From the NCBI GenBank assembly GCA_018127085.1, contig CM030728.1, forward strand, positions 1 through 64,000: 64,000 bases of DNA, in the 5' to 3' direction. The translations under genes were made by a program, and so were the position numbers. The stretch comes from Pneumocystis sp. 'macacae' (taxonomy: Eukaryota; Ascomycota; Pneumocystomycetes; Pneumocystales; Pneumocystaceae). The first letter of the stretch is position 1, and each line of letters starts with the position of its first letter. Positions 55,150-64,000 of the stretch are shown piece after piece. The notes beneath the pieces were generated by a model. That model was not told the DNA's origin, made no database searches, and saw only the letters and a program-made list of their open reading frames with translations.

Positions 55150-57798
55150 CTAAACTGTTAACATACGACGCAAAGTAGGTCTAGATGAAAGCTGATTTGA
55201 TGAATAAGGAAAATAAAGTGGATGACGCTCATCATAGTGCTGTGTATTATGATCCCAATAACTTAAATATTTATTTGAAAAAATAGAAATAAAACCCCAT
55301 ACTGTTGATAGTATAAACTTACAAAAAGAACACTTAAGAAAAAACCTTTTAACAAAAAAGCCAGCTATTGCAAATATTATCATAAGTGAGAAAGAAACGC
55401 ATAAAATGTAAATATAAGATAAACCAATAGCACAAGATGGATCTAAAACTCGATCAATAATAAGAACTTGACCGTGAAATGTAGTTTTCCCTTCGCCAAG
55501 AACATTAACTTGTTGATAACAGTTTCTGGATGAACGGAAAACAATATAATACAAAGAATCATGGAGTCTTGATGCTGTTATATTAATTCCACTTTTATGT
55601 AAACTTCGACGAGAACAAATATCTTTCAAAAAATCCGAATCGTTTGATATAGGTGGCAGTAAATGCAATTTAATGATTTCTTGTAAAACCGCACGACTAC
55701 GAATCGTACTATTAACAATTTTCCAAGCATTATCAATAGGTGCTAAAATAGTAAATTTTTCTTCAGGATTTAATGCATAAAAAAAATCAGTAGATTCAAT
55801 TAACTGAGGAAACAAAGAGATATTTTTAGTTAAAAATAAATGTCGAGGAGTAATATTAAGATTTGGTGGTATAAAAACATGTGAGACAGTATGAGCTACG
55901 CCATTTTCCAAAAGAATATTACTTTTTTCAATCTGAAATGTATGAGAATTATTTCCCGAAATAATAGAAAATTCAGAGAATTTTTTTTGTATAGTCAGTT
56001 CAACACCAATAAGAGTAGTTATTGTTTTATTCGATGCCAATTCTTCAAAATAAAAGAGACCGTTAAAGATAGTATTGAGTAAAACTTCACTTAGTATATC
56101 TTTAGATGAATCTAAAAGTAAATAATCCCTAACTAAACCTAAACTCTCCCACGCAGAATTTAAGGGTACCAAATATGTAATTAATTCTCTATTGTGCAAT
56201 TGTGTATCAATATTCGTATTATATAGGTATTCCATAGTTGTGGATATATGAAACATTGGTGCAGCCGCTGCTGGAAATGAAAAAGGTGGTATAAGCTCAG
56301 AATTGATACGATAAATTTTAGTTTTTCCTATTGTAACTAGTACCAAATTAGTATATTTCTATAATAATAAGGAAAATTACATGGACCTCCTAAAATCAAT
56401 GATCGATCATTTAACCATACTTTTCCTTTTTTTCTTGAAACTTTAATTTTCTGATTTCTTCCTCCAAGTAGCTTTCCTTTCATTCTTGTTGTTAAAAGTT
56501 TTTGATCTAAATTACTTAGATCAAACCAACCAGATATAAAGTGATATTTAATTTCTTGTACAATTCGATTATTTTCCATATTTACATCTAAATACAATGA
56601 AGAATCAATAGGTGCAAATATTGTTTGCTCCACAGTTTTATTATTAATAATATTTGCTAACCCTGCAACAAAAATCTCGTCTGCAAACTTTTTCGTATCC
56701 ATGCCATAAAGATATTTAAGGGAAGTAAATTCTAAAGACGTTGGGAGAAGAAGATTTGATATCTTATGAACCACACCTAAGAAGTTAGTTAGTTCTCTAT
56801 ATTAACATGCATTACCATTTTTCGCAATAATATCATATTCAATAATTTTATATTCATTTATATAAAAACCAGTCGAATTTTTACTAAAACTTAAAATCTC
56901 ATTTGAATCAGACTTAACTCCTTAATATTAGTTATAAAAATAAAAATATAAAAATCAATTACACGAAAATTTATCAATAACATCACTTTTATAAATAACA
57001 GCATTTGTCAACAAATGATTAAATATGAGTATTTTTAAATCTAAAATACCATATTTGGATAAAAGATAAGTATATTCTATATTGTTAAAAATTTTAAACG
57101 CTTCATTAGTAGGTGCAAATATTGTTATTTTTTTGTGTTCAAAAATTTCATGATCTATTAATTTCTTAAATATAAACATATCAGGATCAGTCGAAAATAT
57201 AGAATCTATTTATAAATTAAATAAAAACAACCTAAAACACAATACAAACACATGTCTTCTGGAAGTATCATTATCTCATTTGTTACTTGAACTATACCTG
57301 CATAAAATAAGAAAAAATATTAATGTAAGAACACTGAATACCATTACGTGTTACATAATTTCCTCTAACAATAGAAACACCTCCTATAGTTACATTTTTT
57401 TTTCCTGTATTAGGATTTACAATTCTTTTTACTTTTACACCTACAGAACATTCTTGTCCATTACGAGTATAAATATGGGACCTAAAGACAAATCCATCGT
57501 CTACTTTGTCTGTAAAAAGTAAACCATTAAGAATATGATATTTTAATATATCTGTTGTCAATTTCGTTCTATTATAAAATGCTTTTTCAATTGGTGCAAT
57601 AAATGTTACATTTTTCAGCAAATTTATATAATTAATCAGTCTTGCATGCTGTAACTGCTTAATTAAAGGCCTAAATTCATTCGATGATGATAAGAAATCA
57701 ATAATAGAAATAGATCCTATAACTATTTCTTGACTACGTTTTCTAATAGGAGAATTGACTACTAATTCTTTAAGTTCTTTTTTCTGAAAAATATACAT
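55150..57798 (-). CDS. Multi-fasciclin-domain (FAS1) membrane protein, Fsc1-like
   Basis: Several FAS1 domains in a row, each with the H1-type box: TFIAPIEKAFYNRT, ITIFAPTNEAFKIF, TIFAPIDSSLYLD, YLVPLNSAWESLG and FTILAPIDNAWKIV, each followed by a hydrophobic H2-like region (HILNGLLFTD, HLLTNAVIY, HFISGWFDL). Near the C-terminus are a transmembrane helix (YIYILCVSFSLMIIFAIAGFFV) and a short tail with YFPYSSNQLSSRPTLRRML. The junction of the last two long exons uses a 44 bp intron near 56339-56382, so no frameshift is needed. Fission yeast Fsc1 has the same plan and acts on the vacuole in autophagosome fusion; that role here is inference. The start at 57798 is uncertain: no signal peptide follows it, and the open frame continues upstream without an ATG. 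Confidence 0.8.
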
Positions 57799-57883
57799 TT
57801 TATCAATAAAAACAACAACCAGAAACTTATCTTTTTTATACTATTAAATACAATATTCTAAACCATTTAAATATTTGTTTTAA

Positions 57884-58036
57884 ATGCGAAAAATTTTGAA
57901 AAACACATCAGATATATTAAAAACTCAAAAGCTTTTAGTAATCATATTAATTATAGTATCCTTTTTTCTTTCATCACTTACCGCTTATTTTCATTTTATG
58001 AAGTTATATTTCTTCGAAATTATCTTAAAATTTTAA
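57884..58036 (+). CDS. Possible 50-residue single-pass membrane protein
   Basis: ATG to TAA encodes 50 residues: a short basic N-terminus (MRKILKNTSDILKTQK) followed by a strong hydrophobic helix (LLVIILIIVSFFLSSLTAYF) and a short end (FEIILKF). It fills most of the 242 bp gap between the divergent FAS1 gene and RPC19 and stops 4 bases before the RPC19 ATG. I recognise no family. In such AT-rich DNA a hydrophobic chance frame is possible, so this is a candidate only. Confidence 0.3.
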   Translation: MRKILKNTSDILKTQKLLVIILIIVSFFLSSLTAYFHFMKLYFFEIILKF

Positions 58037-58040
58037 ATGA

Positions 58041-58543
58041 ATGAACTTAACTAGAGATACTATATTATATAATCAAGAAGATATAAAAAAAATACATATT
58101 GTAAATCTTTTCAAATGCTTTTTACCTAACGTTTCAAAGATTCCAAGCGTTTCAGATGATTTAACATCAGTAACGTTTCAAATTATCAAAGAAGACCATA
58201 CACTGGCAAATGCTCTGAGATATATAGTTATGAAGAAGTAATAAGATATATAAAATATAATTTCTACTAATGAAAAAGTCCTGATGTGGAATTTTGTGGA
58301 TATTCGATTCCCCATCCATCAGAACCAAAACTTAATTTTCGCATCCAAACATATAGTATTTTCATAGTTTTAAAACAAAAAATAGACAACTAAGTTGATT
58401 TAGGAAATGTTTCTGCTGTTGATGTTTTTCTTAAAGGATTAGATGATCTTATGGCACTTTGCGATCATGTTGCAGATACTTTTGAAAAGAAGTTAAATAC
58501 TAACAAACATGAAAATCATCATGAGTCACCAATGGAAATATAA
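58041..58543 (+). CDS. RPC19: RNA polymerase I/III subunit AC19
   Basis: Three exons (58041-58237, 58279-58355, 58404-58543) give 137 residues. The alpha-like small subunit fold is clear: [45 protein letters not shown], and [16 protein letters not shown]. This subunit pairs with AC40 to start the assembly of RNA polymerases I and III. The length is normal for the family. Confidence 0.92.
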
Positions 58544-58624
58544 ATATTTATTAAGCATATATTGATTTAAATCATTCTTTTAAATTCATGTATAATTCAT
58601 CCGAACTGTTATTTTAATATCAAA

Positions 58625-61610
58625 ATGTTAAAAAAAAATATATTTACTGAAGATATAGTCCTTTGTATTATTCAAGTGATTTCTTTCCTTAGTATTCTCT
58701 TTTTTACTAAAGGCTTTTTTCCATATAAGCCTATTCTTCATGAGTTTTCAGAAGATTCATTAATAATACAAGCTCCTTTTAATAGACTAGTGTTTATCTT
58801 AATTGATGCTTTACGAAGGTTTACTTATCATTTATTAAAATATAAGTATTAATAACGTAGTGATTTTGTTTTCTCTAATAGTTCTTCTATGTTTTTTACA
58901 CAAAGGTTTTATTTTTATAGTAAATTAAAATAACTAAACGTTTGTAGTTTAATATTTTCTGGAAAAGCATATCCATATACAGCATATGCATCTCCACCAA
59001 CAGTAACTTTTCCACGAATTAAAGCATTAACTACAGGCTCTATTCCAATATTTTTAGATGCAGTTTTTAATATTGCAGAATCAAATACATTATTTTCGTA
59101 TATTAATCAAGACAGTTGGCCAGTACAGATTGCTTCAAAAGGTAAGAGAATTGTAATGTACGGTGACGATACATGGATAAGACTTTTTCCGGGATTGTTT
59201 TTTAGGTCAGAAGGAACTTCTAGTTTTTATGTGACAGTAAATATCTTAAATGTTTATCTATCTAGCTAATTTTATAGGATTTTACAGAAGTAGATACAAA
59301 TGTGACAAGAAATGTTTATCCTGAAATGCAAAGAAGTGATTGGGATGTTTTAATTTTACATTATCTTGGACTGGATCATATTGGACATTTAGGAGGCCCT
59401 TATAGGTAATTCTTTTTTTCTATTTTATATAAATAGTTAAAAATTTTTTTTAAAAGCTCACATATGCCATCAAAACAAATTGAAATGGATCATATTATTA
59501 AGGATATTTATAAATTTATTGAAGAACAAGATCAAAATTCTAAATTTAATACTCTTATGATAGTATGTGGTGATCATGGAATGAATAATGTAGATATATA
59601 TAAATAATGTTTTTATCTAATTTACAAGGCAGGAAATCATGGAGGTTCTTCAAAAGGCGAAACATCAACTGTATGTCTTGTTTCTTGTTTTGTTTAATTT
59701 AATGACTTTTTATATAGGCCTTACTTTTCATATCGTCACTTTTTTCACAAAAAAGGCCTTTAAATAATTTTAACATATCAAATAAAGAATATCAATATTA
59801 TTTTTCTGCTCAACAGGAAGATATTATACCAACTTTAGCGTTTTTATTAGGATTTAATATTCCTAAAAATAGTATAGGAGTAATATTGCCTGAGTTACTA
59901 GATCTTTGGCAAAGTAATAATTTAATATTTTCTTTTTTTTTTAAAAGTTATATAGATATAACAGATCAATTAAAAATTTTAAAAATTAATTATAATCAAA
60001 TATCTAAACTAATAGAAACAATCCATGGACCTTTTTCTGATATTCCAAATAATCATTCATGTTCTTACATTCAAAATAATATAGGAAAATTGATTTGTAT
60101 TAAAAAATATATAAAAAAATTAGAAAATCAAGGAATTGAATTAGAATATTTAAAAGAACAATACTTCAATGTATGTTCTATAATATTTTATTATTAATAA
60201 CTTATTATAAAAAGTATATGAAAACTGCACAAAGTATTATTTCTGCAATATCAACAAATTACAATACAAATTATATGATTTTGGGAATAATTTTATCTAT
60301 TTTTTCATTACTTATATCTATTTTTTATAACTTTCAAAGAAGCTACTATGTTTATTATTTGATTATACTAGGAATAACATTTGGAATTCTTATGTTTACA
60401 AGTAGTTATATAGAAGAAGAACATCAGTTTTGGTATTACGTAGGAACTAGCTTTTGCTTTTCTCAATTGTAAGAAAAATATTTTTTAATAATTAACTAAT
60501 TTATTAAAGATTTATCAATTTTAAATATAAGAAATCATATTTTCCAATTATTGAAATTCTTATACTACTTTGTATTGCTAAAAATTGGAATAGAACAGGT
60601 GATTTTTTAAATTAAAAATTTTCTTTTAATAATTTTTAAGGCCAAAAATTTTTAGATTTTCCTGATATTGCAAAATATATTTCTAACAAAAAAACATTAT
60701 TATTATTTCTAGTTATAAGTGCATATATTTATATTTTTTTCAAATTATTACGTTATACATTTCAGATATTGCCTCAAATTTATAATTATTTTTTATCTAT
60801 AACAATTCCATTGATTGCATTTTTTTGTAAAATTATTTTAGAAGTAAAATCTGAAGCATTTGAAACAGAATGGAGTTCAAAAATTAGGAGTTGGGTAAAT
60901 TATAAATATTTTGATTTAATAATATTTTCTCGTTTAACATTTTTTATTATTTTTATGGGAATTTTTATTTTTTTATTAGCATCATTAGAAAAAATTAATG
61001 GTAATTATACTATTTTTACTAAATTTTAATAAAAATTTTAGAAGCTTCTACTTTAGTAACTGGGTTACATCCTTTATTAAGTATATTTTTAATCACTGAA
61101 AGTCGTATAATTAATATTCCGCTTTTTCTTATATTTCATTTGCAATTAGATATCATTTCTTCATATAAATTTAATTTAGAGCTAATATCATTAATAAGTT
61201 TAATCTTTCAACATTATTCTTTTTTTGCTTTAGGAAACTCGAATTCTATTTCTTCTATTGATTTATCAAATGCATACATTGGTATTAGGAATTATAATAT
61301 TATAACTGTTGGAATCTTAACATATATATCTAATTGGTCAGGCCCTTTATGGTGGTATTTTGGATGTTTTCGTCTTTTCCCAAAATATCAAAAAAACATA
61401 TTTTCTAGATTTTCCATATTATCAATGATTTTTTATACATTTTCACAAACATTTCTTTTTATTTCGTGTTATATTTTACGCAATCACATATTTATATGGA
61501 CAGTTTTTTCTCCAAAAATACTTTATCATACAGTTTGGTTAGTTTTGCATAATCTCATTTGTACTTTTTTTGGATATAGTATACAGTTACTAATAACTAA
61601 ACAAAAATAA
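58625..61610 (+). CDS. LAS21: GPI ethanolamine phosphate transferase 2 (Las21/Gpi7)
   Basis: This ER enzyme adds ethanolamine phosphate to the second mannose of GPI anchors. An N-terminal membrane helix precedes the alkaline-phosphatase-type catalytic domain: FILIDALRSDFVFSN (metal/nucleophile region), AYASPPTVTFPRIKALTTG, IVMYGDDTWIRLFP, DVLILHYLGLDHIGHLGGP, and VCGDHGMNNAGNHGGSSKGE (His/Asp metal ligands, split by an intron at about 59590-59629). The C-terminal half has many transmembrane helices, including YMILGIILSIFSLLISIFY and IPLIAFFCKIIL, and the protein ends QLLITKQK. At least nine short introns. GPI anchoring matters here because the large Msg proteins end in GPI-type signals. Confidence 0.9.
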
Positions 61611-61927
61611 TTAATCTTTCATGATTTTCTCATAATTTTTTTAAATATTGAATTTATTTCATATAAAATGTTCAAAAGATGATTTAAATTTAATAATTGG
61701 TAGATGAAGTAAATAAAAATAAATTATAATTTACTATAGGTAAATATATTATTTTAAAATTTGCAAAAATATATAACTTATAATTCATATATTTAAGTTA
61801 TTTTGTTTTATAAAGAATTGCTTTAAAAAGTATATTTTAGATTATCTATTATATTTATACAAATTATCTCAATAAAATGTTTAATATTATTTTTTTGTGA
61901 ATACATCCTACAAATACTTAAGAAAAA
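61611..61927. other. AT-rich spacer LAS21/ADE5,7
   Basis: About 316 bp between two plus-strand genes; presumably the terminator of the first and the promoter of the second. No specific signal was seen. Confidence 0.45.

Positions 61928-64000
<2,073 letters not shown>

Noticed and set aside
56330..56390. Overlapping out-of-frame segments in the FAS1 gene suggesting a frameshift
   Set aside because: A 44 bp GT...AG intron joins LILGGP to TIGKTKIY in frame.

Overview
The window reads as one end of a chromosome of a Pneumocystis species, running from subtelomere (left) into core genome (right). The evidence is two tandem, cysteine-rich major surface glycoprotein (Msg) genes that both carry the conserved recombination junction element (protein VARAVKRR), more divergent Msg genes behind them, very AT-rich DNA, and core genes broken by many 35-60 bp introns. 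No PRT1/kexin-like subtelomeric genes are visible, which fits P. jirovecii better than P. carinii; the species call is inference.

Layout. 1-4.7 kb is a pyrimidine-rich spacer made of about six imperfect copies of a ~740 bp unit. 5.1-11.4 kb holds two intact CRJE-type msg genes on the minus strand, pointing toward the presumed telomere, with no UCS leader or promoter in sight, so both look like silent donors. 12.5-15.6 kb holds a third msg gene of another class, with its own leader exon and two short introns. 17.2-19.2 kb is a broken leader-type msg gene and about 19.8-23 kb is a heavily decayed msg relic. 23.3-24.8 kb is a short msg-like gene with a histidine-rich hinge and an acidic tail, interrupted at a 12-base poly-G tract. 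24.8-30.0 kb is gene-free, extremely AT-rich DNA that separates the surface-antigen region from the core.

Core genes, left to right: GID4/Vid24 (-), DPB4-type histone-fold subunit (+), EMC1 (+), WBP1/OST48 (-), SRR1-like (+), SQT1/AAMP WD40 protein (-), mitoribosomal mS45/Bot1 (+), complex I 9.5 kDa subunit (+), GRAM-TBC-EF-hand Rab GAP (-), a coiled-coil tail-anchored KASH-like protein (+), transaldolase (+), an unrecognised basic Ser-rich protein (-), intron-bearing tRNA-Ser(CGA) and tRNA-Gly(CCC) (+), a multi-FAS1 membrane protein (-), RPC19 (+), LAS21/GPI7 (+) and the 5' part of the bifunctional purine gene ADE5,7 (+), which runs off the right edge. They are unrelated housekeeping genes in no operon-like order. 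A loose functional link is that WBP1 (N-glycosylation), EMC1 (membrane insertion) and LAS21 (GPI-anchor side chain) all serve the secretory pathway that would process the Msg proteins.

Splice sites were assigned by eye from GT...AG pairs that keep the reading frame and family motifs. Coordinates inside multi-exon genes may be off by a base or two.
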